DNA of 64,000 nt from Prorocentrum cordatum (Eukaryota > Sar > Dinophyceae > Prorocentrales > Prorocentraceae): positions 57,680 through 121,679 of the forward strand of contig CAUYUJ010005681.1 in assembly GCA_963575745.1 (NCBI GenBank). The letters run 5' to 3'. The position numbers were made by a program, and so were the translations under genes. Positions 50,840-60,865 of this stretch are shown here, piece after piece. The notes under the pieces were generated by a model. It saw only the letters and a list, made by a program, of their open reading frames with translations. It had not been told where the DNA came from and ran no database searches. Position 1 is the stretch's first letter, and each line of letters opens with the position of its first letter.

Positions 50840-51515
50840 TCCCGGTGCGAGCCTGCACGAACCCCCCCGTTAAACACGACCTCCTCTGGTAGGCTGCACG
50901 AACCCCCCCGGTAAGGACGCAACCCCTCCGTCAGCGGCGCGCTCCCGGCACGCGCGAACCCCAGCCCCGACGCGCGAATCTTCCCAGGACGGGCCGGAAC
51001 ACGGCGGCGGCATTGCATCCCAGGGCCGTGCCGGAACACGGCGGCACTGTTCTTCTCTACGCGGCCGTGCCGTCGACCCCCCACAGCGGCTCTCGGGAGT
51101 TGCGCCGCAGCCTCTCGTATTGTGGCCATGAGCCACAATACGAGAGGCTGCGGCGGAACAAAGGCGAGCAGACGCGAATAGAGAACACAAGGCGAGCACA
51201 CGCCACACTTCGACAGGGAGCCACCCTTCCCAACCGCCCCCCTGCCCCCCCCCCCAACCCACCCCCCCCCAACCCACCCCCCACTCCCACCCCCCACTCC
51301 CACAGGGGGGGGTGGGGAGCCCAGGTAGACGCAGTGCGGCCTGCACGAAACCCCCCGGTAAAGCGACAGGGGAGGACCCAATGCGGCCTGCACGAACCCC
51401 CCCGGTAAAGCGGCAAGGGGGGGGTGTTCTAAGCCGCTGGCGGCACCCGGTGCGGGCTGCACGAAACCCCCCAGTAGTGTGCACGAAACCCCCCGGTAGT
51501 GCTGGGGGGGGTGTT
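50840..51515. repeat. Array of TGCACGAACCCCCCCGGTAA units
   Basis: The box TGCACGAA(A/C)CCCCCCGGTA or a close variant occurs at about 50855, 50891, 51339, 51388, 51450 and 51479. The middle part (50950-51330) holds pairs of CCGTGCCGGAACACGGCGGC-type units, a perfect hairpin and C-rich CCCCAACCCACC repeats. Confidence 0.8.
51103..51155. repeat. Perfect 24-bp hairpin
   Basis: Left arm 51103-51126 (CGCCGCAGCCTCTCGTATTG and four more bases) and right arm 51132-51155 are exact reverse complements around a 5-base loop, CATGA. The pairing continues beyond with one mismatch. Confidence 0.95.
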
Positions 51516-51534
51516 CGTGTCACGGCGCACCGCC

Positions 51535-51537
<3 letters not shown>

Positions 51538-51572
<35 letters not shown>
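51538..51572. repeat. (AT)n microsatellite
   Basis: About 17 AT units, followed by GGGGCCCCGGGGCC-type sequence as after the TA tracts near 41.27 and 57.22 kb. Confidence 0.95.
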
Positions 51573-51573
<1 letters not shown>

Positions 51574-51699
51574 TGGGCGTCCGGGGCCCCGGGGCCTGGG
51601 GTCGCACACTTTTCCCAAACTCCCCCCCGGTAACCGAATTTGGCCCCTGGGGTGCGGGGTCTTTTTTTTGGAGTCCCAAAACTTTTGTCGGCCCCCCGG

Positions 51700-51830
51700 G
51701 GACGGCAAGAAGTCGCCAAGGCGGCCCAAGAGCGTTCCAAGCCGTTCAAAATGGCCCCATGATCGGCCCAAGAGGCCCCCAAGAGGCCCCATGGTCGCTC
51801 AGAGAGGATTTGCATGAGAGCCCCAAGAGG
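51700..51830. repeat. CTTGG repeat block (reverse orientation)
   Basis: CCAAGGCGGCCCAAGAG-type units at 10-12 bp spacing. Confidence 0.75.
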
Positions 51831-51924
51831 CCAAAACCATTGATTTTCATTATGTTTTTCCCCAAACAGCTTGCTGAACGGGGTGCTGTTGTGATAGAAG
51901 CTAAATCCGGCCGAGGGAAGTCGG

Positions 51925-54900
51925 AGCAGAGACATCCTCACAAAAATTTGATGGTCCGGGCCGTTTCGCTTGAGACATCCTCACAACTCTCGTTTCTGAG
52001 TTGGCCGGGATTGGCCGTTTCGCCTGAGACATCCTCGAAAAGTTGCGCTCTGGGAGCGCGAGAGGTGGTCCGGCCGTTTCGCTTGAGACATCCTCGAATT
52101 TCTGAGCCCCGAGGTGCCGTGCGAGAGGTGGTCCGAGCCGTTTCGCCTGAGACATCCTCGAAACTCTGAGCACTGAGATGCCCTGCGCGAGGTGGTCCGG
52201 CCCGTTTCGCTTCAGACATCCTCGAAGCTCTGACCTCGGAGATGCCGCGCGAGAGGTGGTCCGGCCCGTTCGAATGTGAGACATACTGTTTCTTTTGTTT
52301 TTTTTTTATTTTTTTGTGTTTTTTCTTTTTTGCACATTGATTCTATCGTCGCTTCGAACTTCTGGCTCTGCAGTCGATGTGTCCTGTGGTCCTGGGGCGT
52401 CTCGCTGAGGACATCCTCGGAATTTTCTGAGCTCTGAGATGCCGTGCGCAAGGTGGTCCGGCCTGTTTCGCACAAGACATTCTCGCAACTCTGAGCTCCC
52501 AGATGCCGCGCAAGAGGTGGTCCAGCCTGGGGGCCCAGAAGGCCACATGTTACATATCCTCCCTGGGACCCTGGGAGCCCGCCTGAGACATCCTCGAACT
52601 GCTGAGCTCTGAGATGCCCTGCGCGAGGTGGTCCGGCCCGTCTCGCCTGAGACATCCTCGCAACTCTGAGCTCTGAGATGCCGTGCGCAAGGTGGTCCGG
52701 CCTGTGTCGCACAAGACATTCTCGCAACTCTGAGCTCCCAGATGCCGCGCAAGAGGTGGTCCAGCCTGGGGGCCCAGAAGACCACATGTTACATATCCTC
52801 CGTTCCTAGAACCTGGGAGCCCCAGGAGCCCAAGAGAGCGCCCAGCGACAGGCCCCAGGGGTCCCAAGGGAGATTCCCAGGAGGCTCCCTTTAGGCCCCA
52901 GGAGCGGCGGTGCCGCGATTGCGACGTACCCACAACTCGGTGTCGATTCGTTGATTTTTCCTGCTCTTGTGCCCCCCCTCCCCATTTAGGGGGGCCCGAC
53001 GGCCACATGTTAGATATCCCCCCTGGGAGCCCCAAGAGGCTTCAGGAAACCCCAGGTGGAGTTCAGGAGGCCACAGGAAGCCCAGGAGGCCCGACGGCCA
53101 CATGTTAGATATCCCCCCCTGGGAGCCCCAAGAGAGGCTTCCGGAAGCCCCAGGTGGGGTCCAAGAGGCCACAGGAAGCCCAGGAGGAAGCCCCAGGAGG
53201 TCCCCAGGAGGCCCCAGGAGGCGTCAGGAGGCCCCCGCAACTCGGAGCTCTGAGACGCCGCGCTCGAGGTGGTCCGGCCCGTTTCGCCTGAGACTTCCTC
53301 GCAGCACGTTTCGCCCGAGACACCGGCCCGTCTCGCCTAAGACATCCTTGCAACTCTGCTCTCTGAGATGCCGTGCGCAAGGTGGTCCGGCCCGTTTCGC
53401 ACAAGACATTATCGCAACTCTGAGCTCCCAGATGCCGCGCAAGAGGTGGTCCAGCCTGGGGGCCCAGAAGACCACATGTTACATATCCCCCCTGGGACCC
53501 TGGGAGCCCCAGGAGCTCAAGCCGCAGGACGCCCAGGACAGGCCCCAGGGGTCCGCAGGAGATTCCCAGGAGGCTCCCAGGAGGCCCCAGGAGGCCCCCT
53601 ATCAGAACGTGTCAAGTAAATACACATCCGGTGTCGATTCGTTGATTTTTCCTGCTCTTGTGGTCCCCCCCCAATTTTGGGGGGGCCCGACGGCCACATG
53701 TTAGATATCCCCCCCTGGGAGCCCCAAGAGGCTTCAGGAAGCCCCAGGTGGGGTCCAGGAGGCCACAGGAGGCCCAGGAGGAAGCCCCAGGAGGTCCCCA
53801 GGAGGCCCCAGGAGGCACCAGGAGGCCCCTGCAACTCGGAGCTCTGAGACGCCGCGCTCGAGGTGGTCCGGCCCGTTTCGCCTGAGACTTCCTCGCAGCA
53901 CGTTTCGCCCGAGACATCGTCGCAACTCTGGGGTCCGAGATGCCGCGCGCGAGGTGGTCCGCCCGTTTCGCCTGAGACATCCTCGCAACTCTGGGCTCCG
54001 AGATGCCCTGCGCGAGGTGGTCCGGCCCATCTCGCCTGAGACATCCTCGCAACTCTGAGCTCTGAGATGCCGTGCGCAAGGTGGTCCGGCCCGTTTCGCA
54101 CAAGACATTCTCGCAACTCTGAGCTCTCAGATGCTGCGCAAGAGGTGGTCCAGCCTGGGGGCCCAGAAGACCACATGTTACATATCCCTGGGACCCTGGG
54201 AGCCCCAGGAGGCCCCAGAGAGCTTCAGGAGGCCGCAGGACGCCCAGGACAGGCCCCAGGGGTCCGCAGGAGATTCCCAGGAGGCTCCCGGGAGGCCCCA
54301 GGAGGCCCCCTATCAGAACGTGTCAAGTTAATACACATCCAGTGTCGATTCGTTGATTTTTCCTGCTCTTGTGGCCCCAATTTTGGGGGGCCCGACGGCC
54401 ACATGTTAGATATCCCCCCCTGGGAGCCCCAAGAGAGGCTTCCGGAAGCCCCAGGTGGGGTCCAAGAGGCCACAGGAAGCCCAGGAGGAAGCCCCGGGAG
54501 GTCACCAGGAGGTCCCAGGAGGCCCCAGGAGGCCCCTGCAACTCGGAGCTCTGAGACGCCGCGCTCGAGGTGGTCCGGCCCGTTTCGCCTGAGACTTCCT
54601 CGCAGCACGTTTCGCCCGAGACATCGTCGCAACTCTGGGGTCCGAAATGCCGCGCGCGAGGTGGTCCAGCCCGTTACGCTGGAGACATCCTCGCAACTCT
54701 GGGCTCCGAGATGCCCGAGGTGGTCCGGCCCATCTCGCCTGAGACATCCTCGCAATCTGAGCTCTGAGATGCCGTGCGCAAGGTGGTCCGGCCCGTTTCG
54801 CACAAGACATTCTCGCAACTCTGAGCTCTCAGATGCTGCGCAAGAGGTGGTCCAGCCTGGGGGCCCAGAAGACCACATGTTACATATCCCCCCTGGGAGC

Positions 54901-55415
54901 CCAGGAGGCCCCAGAGAGCTTCAGGAGGCCGCAGGACGCCCAGGACAGGCCCCAGGGGTCCGCAGGAGATTCCCAGGAGGCTCCCAGGAGGCCCCAGGAG
55001 GCCCCTTACAGAACTTGTCAAGTTAATACACATCCGGTGTCGATTCGTTGATTTTTCCTGCTCTTGTGCCCCCCCCCCCTCCATTTGGAGAGGCCCAAAC
55101 GGCCACAGGTTAGATATCCCCCCTGGGAGCCCCAAGAGGCTTCAGGAAACCCCAGGTGGAGTTCACGAGGCCACAGGAAGCCCAGGAGGAAGCTCCAGGA
55201 GGTCCCCAGGAGGCCCCAGGAGGCCCCCGCAACTCGGAGCTCTGAGACGCCGCGCTCGAGGTGGTCCGGCCCGTTTCGCCTGAGACTTCCTCGCAGCACG
55301 TTTCGCCCGAGACATCGTCGCAACTCTGGGGTCCGCAATGCCGCGCGCGAGGTGGTCCAGCCCGTTACGCTGGAGACATCCTCGCAACTCTGGGCTCCGA
55401 GATGCCGTTCGGGAT
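51925..55415. repeat. Higher-order satellite: ~62-bp units within ~700-bp repeats
   Basis: The basic unit of about 60-63 bp contains GAGGTGGTCCGGCCCGTTTC, GCCTGAGACATCCTCGCAAC and TCTGAGCTCTGAGATGCC. In the second half, a set of basic units, a CCTGGGGGCCCAGAAGACCA segment, CAGGAGGCCCC runs and the marker GTGTCGATTCGTTGATTTTT recur together. The marker starts at 52940, 53631, 54342 and 55037, giving periods of 691, 711 and 695 bp. A T-rich patch (52285-52340) interrupts the earlier part. Open frames throughout are incidental. Confidence 0.95.
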
Positions 55416-55419
55416 GAAG

Positions 55420-55490
55420 AGGAGGAGGAGGAGGAGGAGGAGGAGGAGGAGGAGGAGGAGGAGGAGGAGGAGGAGGAGGAGGAGGAGGCA
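55420..55490. repeat. (GGA)n tract
   Basis: Uninterrupted GGA triplets directly after the satellite. The sequence from 55491 to 55625 is unique and shows no gene. Confidence 0.95.
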
Positions 55491-55624
55491 TGTTTTAACA
55501 TGCCATGCCAGCCCGCACTGGACGGGCACGCAATCGACCTTGGAAACCGCAGTGGGTCTAAAAACCCTGTTTGGGGATACTGCACTCCGGCTATAATGTT
55601 TATTTCGAAGGTTTTCGCGTTCTC

Positions 55625-56330
55625 ACGTTTTCGGGGAGCCGACACTCCAAGACTGCCCAAGAAGCTTCCAACATCGCCCCATGACGTCCCAAGAGGCCCC
55701 CAAGAGGCCCCCAAGACAGCCCAAAAGGGCCCCAAGACTGCCCAAGAGGCGCCCAAGACGGCCCAAAAGGCGGCTTCAAGAGGGGCCCAAGAGAGGGAAT
55801 GCGAACCGACACTTCAAGCTTGCCGCCCTAAGAGGCCCCCAGGAGGCCCCAAGAGGCCCCCAAGAGACTCCAAGAGGCTCAAAAGAGGCCCCCAGGATGC
55901 CCAAGAGAGGCCCCAAAAGCTCCAAAACGCGCCCCCGGAGGCTTCAAACCTGCTTCCAAATGGTCCCCCAAGAGGCATCCCACCATGTTCTCCCAGCGAA
56001 CATGCAAGAGGCTTCTAATCCACAACCCAGGCACGGTAGCGGGATGGACCGAAGGCACCGCGAGGCAAAACAGATTGATGTCCCATATGTTGTTTTTGAA
56101 TTGATTTCCGTGTTACCGCTTTTTCGCGAATCCAAGTTTCTAAAACAGCCCAAGAGCCCCCCAAAACCTCTCGAGACGGCCCAAGAGGCTCCCGACAGAG
56201 CCCCAAAGTCGGACGGCTCAGAAGGTCCCCAATTCAGCCCAAGAGCGCTCCAGGAGAGCCCCAAGGGGGGCCCAAGAGGCGGAAGCCGAACTCACAGAGC
56301 GAACCCGCACCCCGAAGACAGCCCCCGAGA
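55625..56330. repeat. CTTGG repeat block (reverse orientation)
   Basis: CCAAGAGGCCCCC units at 10-12 bp spacing. A central insert (56020-56145) carries CACGGTAGCGGGATGGACCG, the counterpart of 4803-4835, and an A/T-rich patch. Confidence 0.85.
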
Positions 56331-57085
56331 CCGCTAGCAGGGCCCTAACAGGCTTCCAAGCGGCCTCAGGAACGCCAGAGGGGCCCCACAAACACCCCCC
56401 AGAAGAATCAAGACGCCCCCACAGAGGCTACAAATATAACAAAAGACCGCCGAGAGGCCTTCCACGAGACGCCAAACAACTTCTCAAAGAGCCCTCCAAG
56501 AACGCCCTCCAAAAATATCCAAAGAGACTCTCAGCATGGGTTTGCTGGGCTCTTTCAGCGGCTCTCGGGCATCCCCCCTTAGGCTGCCCTGTGTCCTCTT
56601 CGTGGCTGCCCTTGCACACCTTCCTGGAGCCTTCCTCAGCGCTTGCAAAATCAGCTGGGAGATTTTCAACGTCCGGTCTCTTTTGCAGTCCCCCTACGCT
56701 CCTTCTCACTCTCTTTCTCTTGGCCTTCCCACATCCTATCGCTTTTGTCTGTGAGCTCACACATCCTCCATCTCACTTGCGATCTCCCCCTCATCCCCCT
56801 TCTGAATGTTTTCGGAAGATTATGTCGGATTGTACTTCGGGTTTTTCAGCCTCATTTGGCTTACCCTGGACTCCTCTCGTGGCCATCTTGCGCGCCTTCT
56901 TGGGGCCGTCCTGAGTGCCCGCGCGCTCCTTGCCATCCCCCTCCGATTCCTCCGGCTTGTCGAGAATAGTCTCTGCTAGGCCCACGTTCTTAATATTTCT
57001 TCACCCCATGTTCGAACCATTTGTGGGCAACTCGTGACGTTGCATGTGTGCGTACGCATTTGCACGCAGCTGTGAGATTGTCAAG
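56331..57085. other. Gene-free stretch
   Basis: CTTGG-derived sequence fades out by 56520. The plus frame 56536-56754 (MGLLGSFSGSRASPLRLPCV and onward) is short and not recognised. Nothing else supported. Confidence 0.45.
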
Positions 57086-57092
57086 GGCTGGA

Positions 57093-57215
57093 GCTTGCTA
57101 GAACCTAAGCGCGCGCGAAGCGCGCGCGTGGCTCTAGTGTATATATATATGTGTGTATATATAAATATAAATAAATAATTTATTTATGTATATATATATA
57201 TATATATATGTATTG
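57093..57215. repeat. GC hairpin plus TATA microsatellite, copy 3
   Basis: GCTTGCTAGAACCT leads into an alternating-CG hairpin with a GAA loop (57108-57128), then GTGGCTCTAG and AT-rich sequence with (TA)n to 57210. Same order as the copies at 41071 and 43912. Confidence 0.8.
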
Positions 57216-57591
57216 AAGTAGGCCGGGGCGCGCGGGCCCCTACCGGCTCCAAGCGTTGGCACTGGGGTTCAGGGGGCCCATGGTCTCCCAGGCGCGGCCC
57301 CGTCCCGAGGGCTCCTGGACGGCTCTACCAGCCACCAGGACCGGCTCAAGACCGCCCAAGACGCCCTGCGAGCGCACCAAGACGCACCACGATGGTTTCA
57401 AGAGCCACGAGCTTTCCAAGACGCCACAAGAGGGCTCCATGAATCTCCACAAGGGACCCCCAACAAAAAAACCCTTCAGCAATGATTGGCCGTTCTGACT
57501 CAGGACTGTGTTCTTGTGCTGAGGCGACCAACATACAAAATACCTAGTACCACCCTTCGTTGATCCGTTCCAGCTTTTGGCGCTTGCACCC

Positions 57592-58815
57592 ATGAGCTTG
57601 TTCAGCGTGGCCCTCTTTAGTTTCTGTTTCTTGTCGCTTGTGGGCGCTTTCAAGATTAAGGATGAGCATTTCCTCGCAGATACTACAGTGTTACTGCAAT
57701 CCGTGGCGTCCGCTCAAGAGGAGGCGACCATGGATCAAGCTGACGACTCCGGCGACGACATCCACGTCACGTTTGTTTTGGATTGCCGCCCATTCAATTT
57801 GTGGCAGCATGAGATGCTGTTCAATTCCGCCCGCTTGGTCGGACAGCGTGGCCCCATCACGGCAATCATTTCAGGATGTGCAGATAAGGAAAAGGCCCGT
57901 TTGCAGGAACGCCACGCGGGTTTGAACTTGCCGGCGCAGTATACCCAATATTTTGTCGAGCTATTCAACGACGAGAAATCAATTTGGCTGAGCAAACCAT
58001 TTGGTTTCCAGCAGTGGTACAACACATCAGGGCCAAAGAGGGACGTCGTTGCACTACTGGATCCTGATTTTGTTTTCGTGACCCCTCTAACGGCCAAGCT
58101 GAACACATCAGTTCTTCCTCTCGAGTGGAAAGGAACAGTACCTTCTCGGGTGCAGAAGGGTGTCGTTGTTGCTCAACGATATAACACATTTGCGCCACTT
58201 GGGGATTCCGAGCACTTTCGCCTGTGGGGATTTACTGACGGGGTTCCGGAGGGGGTTAATATGACCGGGGATGATTTCTTGACTTGGGTTTGCAGTGGCA
58301 ACCCGAACGGAGAGTCAGGGTGCAGAGGACTCACAAATTACGAGCTGGGCACCTTTCATGCCAGCGGGGTGCCATACATTGCTCATCGGGACGATTGGGA
58401 TTGGCTTGCGACTGAGTGGACCACCATCACCGAACGCCTGCAGAAGTACGCGCCTAGAGGCTACTTTGTGGACATGTACAGCTGGAGTCTGGCAAACGCT
58501 CACAAAGGCGGCCGCCAGTTCATCCAGCCCAGTCTCATGCTGTCCGACTACCGGCTTCCAGACACTTTGGAGTATTGGGCCGGCGTTGACGGCCTCGCCG
58601 GCTCCAACGTGGACGTGTGCCAGGACGGCCTCGAGGAAATGTTTCGGCCCGCGCCGCGCCGCCGACCCCTTGGGGGAGAGTCGCTGCTGCTGCTTCTGGC
58701 CGCCCCCTGCCCCTTTGGAAGCGCCTCTGTGGCCGACAGCTGGGCCAGAGCTTGGCCAAGCTTCCAGGCCAGTTGTTCCCCGAGTCGGTTTGGAAAGACT
58801 TCGGGGGACGCATGA
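57592..58815 (+). CDS. Secreted or Golgi glycosyltransferase, SERGT/HPAT-like
   Basis: 407 residues, apparently intronless. Residues 1-19 form a signal peptide or anchor (MSLFSVALFSFCFLSLVGA). HVTFVLDCRPFNLWQHEMLF (about 58-77) and the following segment match the opening of peptidyl-serine alpha-galactosyltransferase and hydroxyproline arabinosyltransferase type enzymes, which glycosylate wall or secreted proteins in the ER or Golgi. LLDPDF (155-160) supplies a DxD metal/nucleotide-sugar motif. YFVDMYSWSLANAHKGG (about residues 290-306) corresponds to the conserved WxxxMYxYSxA segment, followed by SLMLSDYRLP. ATG 57592 is chosen because it directly precedes the signal peptide. From about residue 361 the sequence (PLGGESLLLLLAAPCPFGSA and onward) derives from the hairpin repeat element found at 60.7 and 62.4 kb, so the natural C-terminus has been replaced. 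Confidence 0.75.
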   Translation: MSLFSVALFSFCFLSLVGAFKIKDEHFLADTTVLLQSVASAQEEATMDQADDSGDDIHVTFVLDCRPFNLWQHEMLFNSARLVGQRGPITAIISGCADKEKARLQERHAGLNLPAQYTQYFVELFNDEKSIWLSKPFGFQQWYNTSGPKRDVVALLDPDFVFVTPLTAKLNTSVLPLEWKGTVPSRVQKGVVVAQRYNTFAPLGDSEHFRLWGFTDGVPEGVNMTGDDFLTWVCSGNPNGESGCRGLTNYELGTFHASGVPYIAHRDDWDWLATEWTTITERLQKYAPRGYFVDMYSWSLANAHKGGRQFIQPSLMLSDYRLPDTLEYWAGVDGLAGSNVDVCQDGLEEMFRPAPRRRPLGGESLLLLLAAPCPFGSASVADSWARAWPSFQASCSPSRFGKTSGDA

Positions 58816-58830
58816 GGGAGCAAGAAGAGG
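58675..58830 (+). repeat. Hairpin element tail overlapping the glycosyltransferase 3' end
   Basis: CCGCCCCCTGCCCCTTTGGA (58701), AGCGCCTCTGTGGCCGA and TTCCCCGAGTCGGTTTGGAA (58777) match 62480-62575 and 60742-60860 in order. It lies in frame with the glycosyltransferase up to its TGA. Confidence 0.75.
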
Positions 58831-58879
58831 AGGGGGAGGATGAGAAAAAAGAGAAGGAGGAGAAGGAGGAGGAGGAGGA

Positions 58880-60590
58880 GGAGGCGTCTTGGGCGCCTCT
58901 TGGGGCACTCTTGGGGCCTCCTGGGAGCTTCCTGTGGGCCGCTTGGAAGGTTTTGGGAGGCCTTTGGGGGCTTCTTGGGGGCCTCTTTGGCCGTCTTGGG
59001 GCTTTCCTGGCTTGTCTGACGCCGTCGGAAGCCGTCTTGGAGCCTGTCTGAGTCGTCTTGGGGCCCTCTGGGGGCGTAACAGGAGTTCTTAGAGGCCATC
59101 TTGGTCGTCTTGGAGGCCTCTTGGGGCCTCTTAGGCCGTCATGGGGCCATCTTGGAGGCCTCTTGGGCGATCTTTGGGGCCTCTTGCGCCGTCTTGAGCC
59201 GTCTGAATGCCGAGAAGAAGCAAATGCCCAAATCTGTCAAAAACCTTCGAAAATCAATGATTCTGGCCTCTTCGGACTCTCCTGGAGAACGCCTTCGGTG
59301 GAGCTCCCTATGGGGCCACGAACCGTGTGAGGGGTGCGCCAAAATGCGGTGCCGCCATGCGAGCCCTGCCACTGGGGCCTTCGGTGGAGCTCCCTGTGGG
59401 GGATGGAGAGGAGGGAAGAGGGGGGGGCAGCGGGAGGAGAAGGAAGGCAGGAAGGAGGACGCGGGCGCTGTCTCTTCAAAACGAGGACCCAACACCACAG
59501 GATGGTTGGGACAAATTCATGACAAATCAATGATGTTGGCCTTTTCGGGCCTTCCTGGAGGCCCTCTTGGAGGCCTCTTGGGCCGTCTTGGGCCATCTTA
59601 GGGCCATCTTCGGCCGTCTTGGTGGGCTCGTGGCCCGTCCGACGCCGTCGGAAGCCGTTTAGGGGGCCTCTCTGGGCCGACTTGGGGCCTTCTTGGGCGC
59701 TTCGGGGCCGTCTTGGAGGCCATCTTGGGCGTCTTAAAGAACTCCTGGGCCCTCTTGGGGGCCTCTTGGGGCCGTCTTGGGAGCTCTTGGGCCGTTCTGG
59801 GGCCATCTTGGAGGCCTCTTGGGCGATCTTTGGGCGTCTTGGGGGGCTCTTGGGCCGTCTCGGGCCGTCGGGAGGCCGAAAAGAAGCAAATGTCAAAATC
59901 CTTCAAGCAACCGAAGGAAATTCATTGTTTTACTTTTCTGGCCTTCCTGGAGGCCCTCTTGGAGGCCTCTTGGGCCATCTTGGGCCAGCTTCGAGCCAAA
60001 TTCGGCAATCTTGGTGGGTTCCTGGCACGTCTGACGCCGTCGGGAGCCGTCTCGGGCGCCTCTGAACCGGCTTGGGGCCCTCTTGGGGCGCTTCGGGGCC
60101 GTCTTGGAGGCCATCTTGGGCGTCTTGGAGGCCTCTTTGCCCGTCTTGGGGCCCTCTTGGGGCCGTCTTGGGGGCCTCTTGGGCCGTCATGGGAATATCT
60201 TGGAGGCCTCGTGGGCAATATTGGGGCGATCTTGGGGGGCCTCTTGGGCCTTCTTGAGCCGTCGGAATGCCGAGAATAAGCACATGCCAACCAAAATCTT
60301 TCAAAACCTTTGGGAAAGTCAAAATGATTTTGGCATCTTCGGGCCCTCCTGGAGGACCTCTTGGAGGCCTCTTGGGCCGTCTTGGAGGCCTCTGGGGGGC
60401 CTCTTGGGCCGTCTTGGGCCGTCTTGGACTCTCTTGAGCCGTCTTGGAGGCCGTCTCGGACCATCTTGGGGCGAACTTGGAGGCCATCTTGGAGGCCATC
60501 TTGGAGGCCATCTTGGGCCAACGTGGCCATCTTGGCGCCCATCTTGGACCATCTCGGAGGATTTCTTTCCGGATTGATGTCCTTGGCAAT
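58880..60590. repeat. CTTGG repeat block
   Basis: CTTGGGCCGTC, CTTGGAGGCCT and CTTGGGGGCCT units give CTTGG every 10-12 bp. Short A-rich patches (AAGAAGCAAATG...TTCAAAAACC, at 59218, 59879 and 60272) and GACGCCGTCGGAAGCCGT (59020, 59648 and about 60041) recur as higher-order markers. Long ORFs on both strands reflect the lack of stop codons in the unit. Confidence 0.95.
59289..59511. repeat. Isolated inverted copy of the 20.4-23.7 kb satellite element
   Basis: On the minus strand it reads AACCATCCTGTGGTGTTGGG (about 59489-59508), a CTCC-rich stretch, then two satellite monomers with TAGGGAGCTCCACCGAAGGC-type sequence. This is the same order as the heads of the sub-arrays at 20298, 21806 and 22683. 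Confidence 0.8.
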
Positions 60591-60599
60591 CTTTCCGGG

Positions 60600-60865
60600 T
60601 GGCCGGTGGGACGTGCCGGAGGCCCAGGGGATTTTCTTTTGGAAAAGAACAAGACCAAAAACCGAATGGGTCTAGCACGCCAGGCACCCCTCTGATGAAT
60701 CAACAGGGGGCGGCGGATCGACGACGACTACCGCGAGTCACCGCCGCCCCCTACCTTTTTGGAAGCGCCGATGTGGCCGAACGCTGAGACCAGATCTGCC
60801 AATCTATCGGACCATGTGTTCCCCGAGTCGGTTTGGAAAGCCTTCGGGGAACACGTGGGCATCTT
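60600..60865. mobile_element. Hairpin element, copy 1
   Basis: Starts near GGCCGGTGGGACGTGCC, passes GGTCTAGCACGCCAGGCACC, then a 12-bp stem (60705-60716 and 60741-60752, AGGGGGCGGCGG and its complement), then GGAAGCGCCGATGTGGCCGA, and ends near TTCGGGGAACACGTGGGC. No ORF of note. Confidence 0.7.

Noticed and set aside
51925-55415. ORFs of 150-320 codons across the satellite
   Set aside because: They come from the about 62-bp unit repeated in several frames; no start or domain is conserved.
57568-57592. Spliced-leader relic (CTTTTGGCGCTTG) before the glycosyltransferase as proof of a retrogene
   Set aside because: Only about nine of thirteen bases match, which is too weak.
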